Origin: JBKHYJ01 sp046565505
Lineage (GTDB): Bacteria; Acidobacteriota; Blastocatellia; UBA7656
Reading direction: 5' to 3'
Assembly (NCBI GenBank): GCA_046565505.1
Contig: JBKHYJ010000063.1
Span: forward strand, 37,006 to 101,005
DNA: 64,000 nucleotides
Part shown: one piece after another, positions 25,186 to 33,278 of the stretch
How positions within the stretch are numbered: the stretch's first letter is position 1
How the letters are laid out: the number at the start of each line of letters is the position of its first letter
Program-made: the position numbers and the translations under genes
The notes under the pieces: model-generated
The model's database searches: none
The model's input: only the letters and a program-made list of their open reading frames with translations
What the model was told of the DNA's origin: nothing

Positions 25186-27714
25186 TTACCGCGCGGCCTG
25201 CTGGAGCGCGACGGCGGCAGCCGCCAGCTCCCCTCGCGTTATTGGGTCAAACGGACGGAAACAGCCTGATGAATTTCCGCTCACCAAGCCTCGCGTGACC
25301 GCCAGGCTCACGTAACCGCGCGCCGCGGCCGGAATCGTATCCCAGTCAGACACGCCCGGGTTAATGGCGCCGGCGGCCTGGGCTTCCGAATCAAGCCTCA
25401 ATGCTTTGACTACCGCGACGGCCACGGTCAAGCGGTCTGCCGAGGCTTGCGGGTTGAATTCGGACCCGGCCGCCCCCATCAGGTCACCGTTCGGCGAATG
25501 CGTGACGCTCTCTACAAAGATCGCGTTCGAGTCCGCGGGCACATCGGTGAAAGAGGGCGTGTAGGGCAGGTACTGAGGCACGCGCGCGCCGGCCCCCAGC
25601 ATCACCGCCCGCGCGACCTCTAACCTCGTGGCCACCAGTCCGCTCTGGAAGTCGCCGGACCGGGCCGTCATCAACCCCGCCAGCAGCGCACGCTTCGCCG
25701 CCAGTCGCTGCGGCACGGTCAACTGATCGAGCCCCGACACGGAGTAATTAGCGCGGATGATTTCGACCGCGCCCGCGAATCTTTGGGAAGTGCCCCTGAT
25801 TGCATCGCTCGTGTTGGTGACAGTAATCATCCACCTGCCCGGCGCGGGGTTGCTGATCGTCACGCCGCTCTTTTTGAACGACGACCCGATTAGCTGAACG
25901 GCAGGCTTTGCGGCCGCCGTTTGACCGGGCGTGGTCAGGGTCACGTCTAGATTATTCACCGCCCCGTTCGTGCGCACCCACCCGACCTCCGCGGTCGCGA
26001 AGACCGTGTCGAAGGGCAGGTCGAGCGCCCTGGAATAGGTCTCGCCCGGCGCGACCTCGCCGCCGAACCCTACGACCGTGTCGCGCGAAAGGGTGAACGG
26101 CGAATCATTAAACCCGTCGCGGAACTGGCCGAACGGATTGCCGAACGCGGCCTTGCGCACGGCGGCGTACGTGTTCAGATAACCTGCGCCCACTTCGTAC
26201 CGCGCGTAGCCGAGCATGGGAGTCGCCGTGTATTGAAGAATACTCTTGATCTGGTCGGGCGAGAGCGAGGGGTTCGTCTGGAGCATGAGCGCGGCCGTCG
26301 CCGCGACATGGGGCGCCGCGAAGCTCGTGCCCGAACTCGACGTATAGCGCGGCAGGTAGGCGGGCGGTATGGTTTGCAGATCATTATCCGGCGAGACCAG
26401 CCCCGCGCTCAATCCCGACGTGCCGACGACGTTGACGCCCGCGGCGCGCGCCCCGACTATCTGCTCGCCGGGGGCTATGAGGGTAGGGAAGAACGGGCCG
26501 TAGCCGGCGGCGCCGCGCGAAGAGAAGCTCGAGAGTGAGCCGCCCTTCGTGCCCGAGCCCACGCCTATCACCCAAGGGGCGACGGAGTATGGGTTGAGCG
26601 AATTGGGCTGATCGCCGCGGTTGCCCGCCGAGAAAACCACCGTGATCCCGCTGTCGTGCATTATCCTGGTGGCTACGTTCACCGGATCATGCTCGTCGAA
26701 TAACCCGCTTATGCCGAAGCTGCAATTGACCACCTTGATGTTCTGACTGACGCTGTTTGACAGGATGTAGTCCATCCCCGAGAGCACGAAAAACAGGCTC
26801 GCGTCGCCGCCCGATATGCCCAACAGCTTTGCGCCGGGCGCCATGCCGCCGTAATAGCCGCCCGACGCCGCACCCGTGCCCGCGATCACGCTCCCGACCA
26901 GCGTGCCATGCCCCATCGTCAGGTCGCTGTCGCGCAGGCCCTCAACCACTTCGGGGTAAAGGAAGGTCGTAGGACTGCTTTGCAAGTCAACCACGCGCAC
27001 GTTTTGCACCACCTGCGTGCCGAAGGTCAAGTCAGGATGTGTGGCGTCAATCCCCGTGTCGAGCACCGCCACCGTCACGCCCTGACCCGACAGGGGCACC
27101 CCGCCATTGCGCGCCGTGAGCTGCCTGTCTGTAGTCACGCTGCGCTGGCCTGTTACGATGCGCGTGTCGTGCGTGAGGAATTCGCATGTCTTGTTTGAAT
27201 AAATTGAGCGTATCGAGGGAAGCGTCGAGAGGGCCGCTATCTGCCTCCTCGTCGCGTTGACCATCACTATGGGCAGATTGCGGAAGCGCGTGCCGCCCAG
27301 TATGCGCGCGGCGCGAAGGGCGTTAAAGTCCGACTCGGTCGGCATTTGATGGAAGATCAGAAAAACATTTATGGCGCTCGTGTCGGGCAGGTTGTTCAGC
27401 AAGATGGCTAGCTCAGGGTCGATGCTTTGAATGCCGGTCGCATCCGCCCCGGTCAGCACAACGCCTTCGGTCCCCGTGTATGTAAATGCGTCGGCCCCGG
27501 TGAGCACAACACCGTCGGCCCCGGTCAACACGACGCCATCGGCCCCCGTTAAGACTACGCCATCGGCTCCGGTGAGAACTACTCCGTCGGCCCCGGTGAG
27601 AACGACGCCTTGCCCGGGTATAAACGATACGCCTGCGAATGCGGGGATGGATAATTGAAGGATCAGCAGTAGTGAAAAGATAACTGTAAGTTTTGGGGAG
27701 CTAACTTTTCTCAT
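25186..27714 (-). CDS. Secreted S8 subtilisin-like protease with GVVLTGAD repeats and C-terminal SLH-like domains
   Basis: 842 residues from ATG 27714, with AAGG 8 nt upstream; the frame runs up to 27888 but the signal peptide (1-27, ending PAFA) begins here. Residues 36-92 hold seven 8-residue units, six reading GVVLTGAD. An I9-type propeptide follows (about 112-180), then the catalytic domain with D219 (VLDTGID), H269 (MGHGTLV), oxyanion N365 (SAGNRGD) and S464 (GTSFAAPH). The C-terminal about 180 residues contain two to three SLH-like repeats (FTDVPADS, VSDWDTIP, FRPFDPITRGELA). It is presumably exported and attached to the cell surface. Substrates unknown. A terminator follows the gene, and a repeated 20-nt motif flanks it. 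Confidence 0.92.
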   Translation of the reverse strand: MRKVSSPKLTVIFSLLLILQLSIPAFAGVSFIPGQGVVLTGADGVVLTGADGVVLTGADGVVLTGADGVVLTGADAFTYTGTEGVVLTGADATGIQSIDPELAILLNNLPDTSAINVFLIFHQMPTESDFNALRAARILGGTRFRNLPIVMVNATRRQIAALSTLPSIRSIYSNKTCEFLTHDTRIVTGQRSVTTDRQLTARNGGVPLSGQGVTVAVLDTGIDATHPDLTFGTQVVQNVRVVDLQSSPTTFLYPEVVEGLRDSDLTMGHGTLVGSVIAGTGAASGGYYGGMAPGAKLLGISGGDASLFFVLSGMDYILSNSVSQNIKVVNCSFGISGLFDEHDPVNVATRIMHDSGITVVFSAGNRGDQPNSLNPYSVAPWVIGVGSGTKGGSLSSFSSRGAAGYGPFFPTLIAPGEQIVGARAAGVNVVGTSGLSAGLVSPDNDLQTIPPAYLPRYTSSSGTSFAAPHVAATAALMLQTNPSLSPDQIKSILQYTATPMLGYARYEVGAGYLNTYAAVRKAAFGNPFGQFRDGFNDSPFTLSRDTVVGFGGEVAPGETYSRALDLPFDTVFATAEVGWVRTNGAVNNLDVTLTTPGQTAAAKPAVQLIGSSFKKSGVTISNPAPGRWMITVTNTSDAIRGTSQRFAGAVEIIRANYSVSGLDQLTVPQRLAAKRALLAGLMTARSGDFQSGLVATRLEVARAVMLGAGARVPQYLPYTPSFTDVPADSNAIFVESVTHSPNGDLMGAAGSEFNPQASADRLTVAVAVVKALRLDSEAQAAGAINPGVSDWDTIPAAARGYVSLAVTRGLVSGNSSGCFRPFDPITRGELAAAAVALQQAAR
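27439..27609 (-). repeat. Tandem 24-nt repeats inside the S8 protease gene
   Basis: Seven consecutive 24-nt units encode GVVLTGAD (five), one degenerate AFTYTGTE, and one final GVVLTGAD. The DNA units differ at many third positions while the peptide is conserved, so selection acts on the protein rather than recent expansion alone. Confidence 0.85.
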
Positions 27715-27803
27715 CTTTCGCGCCTTATTGATGATTGGGTAGAAACTTGATCTTTTATTTTGTGTGCCGCGTTTGCCCGCGACCGCTTCATTATTTATGG
27801 CAA

Positions 27804-27823
27804 CCTTGAAAAAACCTTGAACC
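27804..27823. repeat. 20-nt motif, copy 2, upstream of the S8 protease gene
   Basis: Differs from 24895-24914 at one position. A third TTGAA follows at 27828-27832. It lies 90 nt before the protease start on the opposite strand, a position that could be regulatory. Confidence 0.5.
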
Positions 27824-27973
27824 AAACTTGAAAGCGGCGGCCGAACACGGTTAATGACGGATGAATCCCCGGCATTCTTGCGCGCCATGCGCGTAGCGGG
27901 CCGGGGCCGAATGTCGAATGTTTGAAAGCCTTTCGCGCGCGCCGGCGCTCGCTTCGCCCGCCCGTGGTTTATG

Positions 27974-28003
27974 TTTTCAGGTTCAATTGGCCTGGGTTAT
28001 ACT
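27974..28003 (+). promoter_or_regulatory. Promoter of the VWA gene
   Basis: TTTTCA (27974-27979), an 18-nt spacer and TATACT (27998-28003, 5 of 6). The in-frame GTG at 28010 is 6 nt after the -10. Confidence 0.4.
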
Positions 28004-28027
28004 CATTAAGTGCCTCAGGAAGTGAAT

Positions 28028-29086
28028 ATGTTCAAAGGTTTAGGACTCCGGCGCCGTTTACTGAGCTCACTCGCGGCCTTACTCTTATTGACCAGTTCCG
28101 GGTTTACTCAGAGCGGGCGCAGACTCCCCTCTTCCAGTCCGCAGCAGCAACCTTCAGACGACGTGATCCGGCTGCGCGCCGACGAGGTGCTGTTGAACGT
28201 CACAATCGCGGACCCATATGGCCGGCAGGCGACGGACCTCGGCAGGGAAGAGTTCATAGTAGCCGAAGACGGGAAGCGGCAAGATATCGCCAGCTTCCTG
28301 ATAAGCAGCGTGCCCGTCAATGTCGTCTTGATGCTCGACGCGTCAGGCTCAATAGTCAGCGAGATCAATTCGCTGCGCGACGCCGCCATGCAATTCGTAG
28401 GGCAGCTAGGGCCTGAAGATAAGCTCTCGGTCGTGGAGTTTCACACGAAGGTCGAATTGATTCAGGACTGGACCTCGAAGGCCGACGAGGTGCGACACGC
28501 GCTAGCTTGGCGGTTCAAGCCAGGGATGGTGATGACCCAGGACGGTCACTTCGAGCAAGGCAGCACCTCCCTGTATGACGCCATCTACGCGACCGCCGAA
28601 GATCAACTGTCGAAAGTTCAGGGCCGCAAAGCCATCATCATGCTTACCGATGGCGACGACACGTCCAGCAAAGTCACCTACGAGCAGGCGGTCGCTTCGG
28701 TCGTGAGGTCGGGTGCCATCGTGTACGTGGTGAGCAAGGCGCGCGCCTTCATCACGGAGATCAACAGCCAGTATGGGGGGAAGCTCGGGCGCATATTCGG
28801 GACGGCTAACGGGGCGCAGAGCTACGTCGCCAGGCTGGAGCGCGCGGAGAGAGCCATGACTGACCTGTCGAACCGGACGGGCGGCAAGATATTCTCGCCG
28901 CTCAAGGACGATGAGATGAAGAATATATATGGGCAGGTGGCGCGCGAGTTGAAGAACCAGTACATCATCACTTACGTGTCGAAGAATGAGGCGCGTGACG
29001 GGGGGCTGCGCCATGTCAAAGTTTACCTGACTCGCTCGGGCTACACGGCGCGCACGCGCGAGAGTTACTACGCCCCGAAGAAATAA
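28028..29086 (+). CDS. Exported VWA-domain protein (acidobacterial VWFA-related type)
   Basis: 352 residues from ATG 28028, with AGGAAG upstream; GTG 28010 (6 nt after the -10) would add six residues in a leaderless mRNA. Signal peptide about 1-28. An Ig-like N-terminal part (LLNVTIADPYGRQATDLGREEFIVAEDGK) precedes a von Willebrand A domain with the MIDAS DASGS, SLYDA and TDGDDTSS. The C-terminal end (YIITYV, KVYLTRSGYTARTRESYYAPKK) is typical of the VWFA-related family that is expanded in Acidobacteria. It binds divalent metal and probably a protein partner in the periplasm or at the surface. Specific partner unknown. It is convergent with the DUF2934 gene. Confidence 0.9.
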   Translation: MFKGLGLRRRLLSSLAALLLLTSSGFTQSGRRLPSSSPQQQPSDDVIRLRADEVLLNVTIADPYGRQATDLGREEFIVAEDGKRQDIASFLISSVPVNVVLMLDASGSIVSEINSLRDAAMQFVGQLGPEDKLSVVEFHTKVELIQDWTSKADEVRHALAWRFKPGMVMTQDGHFEQGSTSLYDAIYATAEDQLSKVQGRKAIIMLTDGDDTSSKVTYEQAVASVVRSGAIVYVVSKARAFITEINSQYGGKLGRIFGTANGAQSYVARLERAERAMTDLSNRTGGKIFSPLKDDEMKNIYGQVARELKNQYIITYVSKNEARDGGLRHVKVYLTRSGYTARTRESYYAPKK

Positions 29087-29154
29087 TAGAACTTGCCCGG
29101 CCTTCACTTCGCGCGGCCCTCTCATGGATTCAACCCTTACCCACTCGCCCGTGC

Positions 29155-29784
29155 TCAGCTCGTCTTTTTTCGGCTTTTTGTCGTCTTCGGCTGTGGCCCG
29201 GCAGATTTTTTAGACGCGATGCGCACGGAGGCTGTCTTCTTAGCGGTGGGTTCTTTCGCGGCGGCGGATTTTTCAGCCGATGGCTTGCCCTCGCGCGGGC
29301 CTGTGGAGATGGCGGGCGCCCGCGACCTGTTCTTTTTCGGCTCTGTCGCCGCAACCTGAAGCTCGGCTTGGTCGCCGATTATGGGCGCGCGTCCCGCGCT
29401 CGGAGGCTCGGCCGGCGACCAGGCCGCGACCGCTGATTGTGATTCCGCCCGTTCCTCCGCCGTCAGGCCGGGCCGCTGTTCCAGCCTGTCGGAAGTCTCG
29501 GGCATGCCTATTGCTTCGCCGACCGGGGAAGCGACGCCGGCCTCGTCAACGTCACCCGAAGCCTGCTCGCCGCCAGGCCCGGCTGGGTCCGCCGCGCGCC
29601 GCGACTCTTCCTCTATCAGTACCGACAAGATTTCGCTCTCAGCCTGGAACCAGTCATGGCCCTCGCCGCCCGGTTTGCCCCCGCGCATAACGTATATTTC
29701 GTACGCCCTCCTGCTTATCATTTCCCTCACACGCTCATCGCCGAGCAGCCGCCTGCGCAATTCCTCCGTACTTTCTCTACTCAT
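29155..29784 (-). CDS. DUF2934 protein with basic Ala/Lys/Ser-rich tail
   Basis: 209 residues from ATG 29784, with AAAGGAG 5 nt upstream. The DUF2934 domain covers about 15-60 (ISRRAYEIYVMRGG, HDWFQAESEI), a short helical module of unknown role found in many Acidobacteria and Proteobacteria. Residues about 60-130 are acidic and low complexity. The last about 70 residues are rich in Lys, Ala, Ser and Pro with repeated KS/KT/KK steps, like a histone H1 or nucleoid-associated tail. A role in DNA compaction or stress is possible but is inference. No signal peptide. Confidence 0.8.
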   Translation of the reverse strand: MSRESTEELRRRLLGDERVREMISRRAYEIYVMRGGKPGGEGHDWFQAESEILSVLIEEESRRAADPAGPGGEQASGDVDEAGVASPVGEAIGMPETSDRLEQRPGLTAEERAESQSAVAAWSPAEPPSAGRAPIIGDQAELQVAATEPKKNRSRAPAISTGPREGKPSAEKSAAAKEPTAKKTASVRIASKKSAGPQPKTTKSRKKTS

Positions 29785-29897
29785 GATGCTCCTTTCAATG
29801 ATGGCCATGAAATAAATACGACGCCGCCTTGTCTCAAATCTACAGGCGAATTGAAACAGACGAGTTTACTAGATCGGTAAAAGTCGTGGCAACACGG

Positions 29898-31445
29898 TTA
29901 CGCGGACGAAGACGTGGTCTCTGCGCGGCCCTTGTCGTCGCCGCCCTTCGGCCGCCACCTCAGCACGGGCTTGCGGGCGGCGGCGACTTCGTCGAGGCGG
30001 CCGACCTTCGTCGTGTGCGGGGCATGCTTGAGGGTCTCCGGGTCCTCTGCGGCCTCGGCGTTGATCGACCTCATCGCGTCGATGAAGAGATCAAGCTCCT
30101 CGCGGCTCTCCGTTTCGGTAGGCTCAACCATGATTGCGCCATGCACTATGAGTGGGAATGACATGGTCGGCGGGTAGAATCCGTAATCGATCAACCTCTT
30201 TGATATGTCCGCGTTCATCACGCCGAACTTGCGCTGCCGCTTGTCGGAGAAGATGACCTCGTGCATAACGCGGCCGGGGTAAGGGATGTCGTAAGTGTCC
30301 TTCAAATGGTGCGCGATGTAATTCGCGTTCAGCACGGCCGTCTCTGTCGTCTCGCGCAGCCCCTCGTCGCCTTGCGTCAGGATGTAGCTGAGCGCGCGGA
30401 CCAGCACGCCGTAGTTCCCCATGAACGCGCGCACGCGGCCGACGGATTTCGGGCGGTCGAAATCCAGCGCGAGCGAGCCGTCCTGGCCGCGCCTGACGCG
30501 GGGGAAGGGGAGGTAAGGCTCCAGCTCGGCGGTCACGGCTATCGGGCCCGCGCCGGGGCCGCCCCCGCCGTGCGGCGTCGAAAAGGTCTTGTGTAGGTTC
30601 AGGTGCATAACGTCTATGCCGAACGAGGCGGGCTTCGCGACGCCCAGAAGCGCGTTCATATTTGCGCCATCCATGTAAACGAACCCGCCGCCCTCGTGGA
30701 CGATGCGGCAGACCTCTTCGATATTTTGCTCGAACTTCCCGAGCGTGTTCGGGTTGGTGAGCATCAGCGCGGCCACGCCTTCATTCATCTGCCGGCGCAA
30801 GCTCTCAACGTCCGTGCCGCCTTCGGCGTTCGATGGGACGGACTCGACCGTGTACCCGCAGATGACGGCGGACGCCGGGTTTGTCCCGTGCGCGGAGTCC
30901 GGGATCAGCACTTTCTTCCGCGGGTTGCCTCTGTCGGTCAGGGCGGCGCGGATGGCCATCATCCCGGTCAGCTCGCCCTGCGCGCCGGCCGCCGGCTGGG
31001 TCGAAACCGCCGCCAGCCCCGTTATGCGCGCGAGGCACTCTTCGAGCCGCCGGATGACCTCGAGCGCGCCCTGCGCGAGCGGGTCCGGCGTGAGCGGGTG
31101 CAGCAGCGCGAACCCTTCCATGCGTGCGACTCGCTCGTTGACGCGCGGGTTGTACTTCATCGTGCATGAGCCGAGCGGGTATAGCCCGTAATCTATGCAG
31201 TAGTTCCAGGTCGAGATTCGCGTGAAGTGGCGGACCACGTCCACCTCCGACAGCTCGGGCATGCCCACCAGGTCGTCGTCGCGGAGCAGCCGCGAGTCCA
31301 CCATCTCGGTCGCGTCGCGCTCGGGCACGTCGAGGGCCGGGATGGAGTAGCCGGCCCGGCCCGGCCTGGACTGTTCAAAGATCAGCCCCTCGTTCTGGGC
31401 CACGTGTGTCGTCGCCTTCTTAATCCTGCTGTCGCGTTTATTCAT
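29898..31445 (-). CDS. gcvPB: Glycine dehydrogenase (decarboxylating) subunit 2
   Basis: 515 residues from ATG 31445, 44 nt after the gcvPA stop. This is the C-terminal half of the P-protein, carrying the PLP site: K286 in MHLNLHKTFSTPHGGGGPG. IPDSAHGTNPASA and YMDGANMNALLG are also P-protein signatures. With GcvPA it decarboxylates glycine and passes the aminomethyl group to lipoyl-GcvH. It is the last gene of gcvT-gcvH-gcvPA-gcvPB. The dihydrolipoamide dehydrogenase (L-protein) is not encoded here and is usually shared with other complexes. Confidence 0.97.
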   Translation of the reverse strand: MNKRDSRIKKATTHVAQNEGLIFEQSRPGRAGYSIPALDVPERDATEMVDSRLLRDDDLVGMPELSEVDVVRHFTRISTWNYCIDYGLYPLGSCTMKYNPRVNERVARMEGFALLHPLTPDPLAQGALEVIRRLEECLARITGLAAVSTQPAAGAQGELTGMMAIRAALTDRGNPRKKVLIPDSAHGTNPASAVICGYTVESVPSNAEGGTDVESLRRQMNEGVAALMLTNPNTLGKFEQNIEEVCRIVHEGGGFVYMDGANMNALLGVAKPASFGIDVMHLNLHKTFSTPHGGGGPGAGPIAVTAELEPYLPFPRVRRGQDGSLALDFDRPKSVGRVRAFMGNYGVLVRALSYILTQGDEGLRETTETAVLNANYIAHHLKDTYDIPYPGRVMHEVIFSDKRQRKFGVMNADISKRLIDYGFYPPTMSFPLIVHGAIMVEPTETESREELDLFIDAMRSINAEAAEDPETLKHAPHTTKVGRLDEVAAARKPVLRWRPKGGDDKGRAETTSSSA

Positions 31446-31489
31446 CGTTATGATTTCAAGTCCGAACTCTCGGGCGCGAGATTTTAAGA

Positions 31490-32821
31490 TCACTCCTCGG
31501 CCAGCGCCGCCACGAAATTGTCGATGGCTTCTTTGCTCGTGGTCTCCGTCACGCACACGAGCAGCGCGTCGCCCATGTCGGGGTAGAAGGGCTGAAGCTC
31601 CACCCCGCCTATTATCATCCTGTCGAGCAGCCGCCTCGTCACCTCGCCGGCGGCGCGCGGGGCGCGCACGACGAACTCGTTGAAGAAGGGGGCGGTGAAC
31701 CTCAGCCCGAACCCGTCGAGCTTCGCGACCTCTGAGGCGGCGTAGTGTGCCTTCTGCAGGTTCTGGCGCGCGACTTCCTGGATGCCGCGCCGGCCCATCG
31801 TCGCGAGGTAGACGGTCGCCATCAGCGCGAAGAGCCCTTGATTCGTGCAGATGTTGGAGGTCGCCTTCTCGCGCCGTATGTGCTGCTCGCGGGTCGAAAG
31901 CGTCAGCACGTAGCCGCGCCTGCCTTCGGCGTCCGAGGCCTCGCCCACCAGCCGGCCGGGCATCTGCCGCATGTATTTTTCATTCGTAGCGAACATCCCG
32001 CAGTAAGGCCCGCCGAAGCTGAGCGGGATGCCGAAAGACTGAGCCTCGCCCACCACTATGTCCGCGCCGCAGGCGCCCGGCGGCCTGAGCGCGCCGAGGC
32101 TCATGGGCTCGCTTATGGCGACGACGAACAGAGCGCCCGCGCTGTGCGCGGCGTCCGCGATGGCCGCCAGGTCCTCGACGCAGCCGAAGAAGTTGGGCGA
32201 CTGAACGACGACGGCGGCGGTCTCTTTATCGACCCTGAGCGAGTCCAGGTCTAAGGTGCCCGCCTCCGTGTGGCCCGCGTACTCGGTGTTCAGGCCGAGG
32301 TTTTTCGTGTAGGAGGATGTCACCTCGCGGTACTGCGGGTGGACCGTGTCGGCTATGATGAACCTGTCGCGGCGGGTGACGCGGTTCGCCATCAGCACGG
32401 ATTCTGCGACCGCCGTCGAGCCGTCGTAAAGCGACGCGTTCGCCACCTCCATCCCCGTGAGCTGGCATATCATCGTCTGAAACTCGAAGATGTATTGCAG
32501 CGTGCCCTGGCTAAGCTCCGGCTGGTAAGGCGTGTAGGCCGTGAAGAATTCGGCCCGCGAGATGAGCGGGTCGATGACGGTCGGTATGAAGTGCGAGTAG
32601 GCGCCCGCGCCGAGAAATGACTGGTAGTGGGCGGCGTTTCGCGACGCGAGGCCGCGGAAGTAGGCGAGCAGGTCGGGCTCGCTCATAGGGGTGCCGACGC
32701 CTATCGGCTCATTCAGCCTCAGTTTTTCCGGGATCTGCTCGAACAGGTCTTCGATGCGCTCGCAGCCCATCTCGGCGAGCATCGAGCGCCGCTCGTCAGG
32801 CGAGTTCGGAATATATCTCAT
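31490..32821 (-). CDS. gcvPA: Glycine dehydrogenase (decarboxylating) subunit 1
   Basis: 443 residues. N-terminal half of the P-protein in the two-subunit form (bacterial single-chain GcvP is about 950). It starts with MRYIPNSPDER and contains GAGAYSHFIPTVID, TAYTPYQPELSQGTLQ and the YDGSTAVAE stretch, all conserved in subunit 1. It lies between gcvH (6 nt upstream) and gcvPB. The alpha2beta2 enzyme formed with GcvPB catalyses glycine decarboxylation in the cytoplasm. Confidence 0.97.
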   Translation of the reverse strand: MRYIPNSPDERRSMLAEMGCERIEDLFEQIPEKLRLNEPIGVGTPMSEPDLLAYFRGLASRNAAHYQSFLGAGAYSHFIPTVIDPLISRAEFFTAYTPYQPELSQGTLQYIFEFQTMICQLTGMEVANASLYDGSTAVAESVLMANRVTRRDRFIIADTVHPQYREVTSSYTKNLGLNTEYAGHTEAGTLDLDSLRVDKETAAVVVQSPNFFGCVEDLAAIADAAHSAGALFVVAISEPMSLGALRPPGACGADIVVGEAQSFGIPLSFGGPYCGMFATNEKYMRQMPGRLVGEASDAEGRRGYVLTLSTREQHIRREKATSNICTNQGLFALMATVYLATMGRRGIQEVARQNLQKAHYAASEVAKLDGFGLRFTAPFFNEFVVRAPRAAGEVTRRLLDRMIIGGVELQPFYPDMGDALLVCVTETTSKEAIDNFVAALAEE

Positions 32822-32827
32822 AGAAGA

Positions 32828-33223
32828 TTACTCCGAAGCTTCTTCCTTGATGTAGTCCTCGTACTCGACCGCGCTCAAAAGACCGTCAACCTCCGAAGGA
32901 TTATTCATTCTGACGCGGATCATCCACCCCGCGCCGTAGGGGTCCTGGTTGACCTGCTCGGGGTTATCGTTGAGTGTGTCGTTGACTTCCGTCACGGACG
33001 CGCCCAGCGGCATGTAAATCTCGCTCACGGCCTTGACGCTTTCGACGGAGCCGAACGGCTCGGCGGCCTCGAACTTATCGCCGACCTTCGGCAGCTCTAC
33101 GTAAACGACGTCGCCCAACTGCTGCTGCGCGTGGTCCGTGATTCCGACCGTCGCCGATTCTCCGCTGACGCGGACCCACTCATGGTCTTTAGTATAGCTG
33201 AGGTCTTCGGGGGTGTTTGCCAT
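32828..33223 (-). CDS. gcvH: Glycine cleavage system H protein
   Basis: 131 residues, standard length. The lipoyl-accepting Lys is K64 in GSVESVKAVSEIYMP. YTKDHEWVRV at the start and VGITDHAQQQLGDVVYVELP are family hallmarks. It shuttles the aminomethyl group between P and T proteins. ATG 33223 is preceded by GGAG 9 nt upstream. It sits 55 nt after gcvT and 6 nt before gcvPA, clearly one operon. Confidence 0.98.
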   Translation of the reverse strand: MANTPEDLSYTKDHEWVRVSGESATVGITDHAQQQLGDVVYVELPKVGDKFEAAEPFGSVESVKAVSEIYMPLGASVTEVNDTLNDNPEQVNQDPYGAGWMIRVRMNNPSEVDGLLSAVEYEDYIKEEASE

Positions 33224-33278
33224 CTTATAATCTCCGCAACTTGTTTTGGATTATTGAGTCTAAAATCTGCGCCGGGTA

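Larger units (their letters stand above)
27715..28027. other. Divergent intergenic region of the S8 protease and VWA genes
   Basis: 313 nt. It contains the second copy of the 20-nt motif at 27804-27823, three phased TTGAA steps about 11-12 nt apart, and a plus-strand promoter for the VWA gene. No gene is seen. Confidence 0.5.

Noticed and set aside
27439..27609. CRISPR-like array
   Set aside because: The 24-nt units are contiguous, lie in frame in a protease gene and have no spacers.
27970..28010. tRNA T-loop (GGTTCAATT)
   Set aside because: The flanking bases do not pair as a T stem and no acceptor arm is present.
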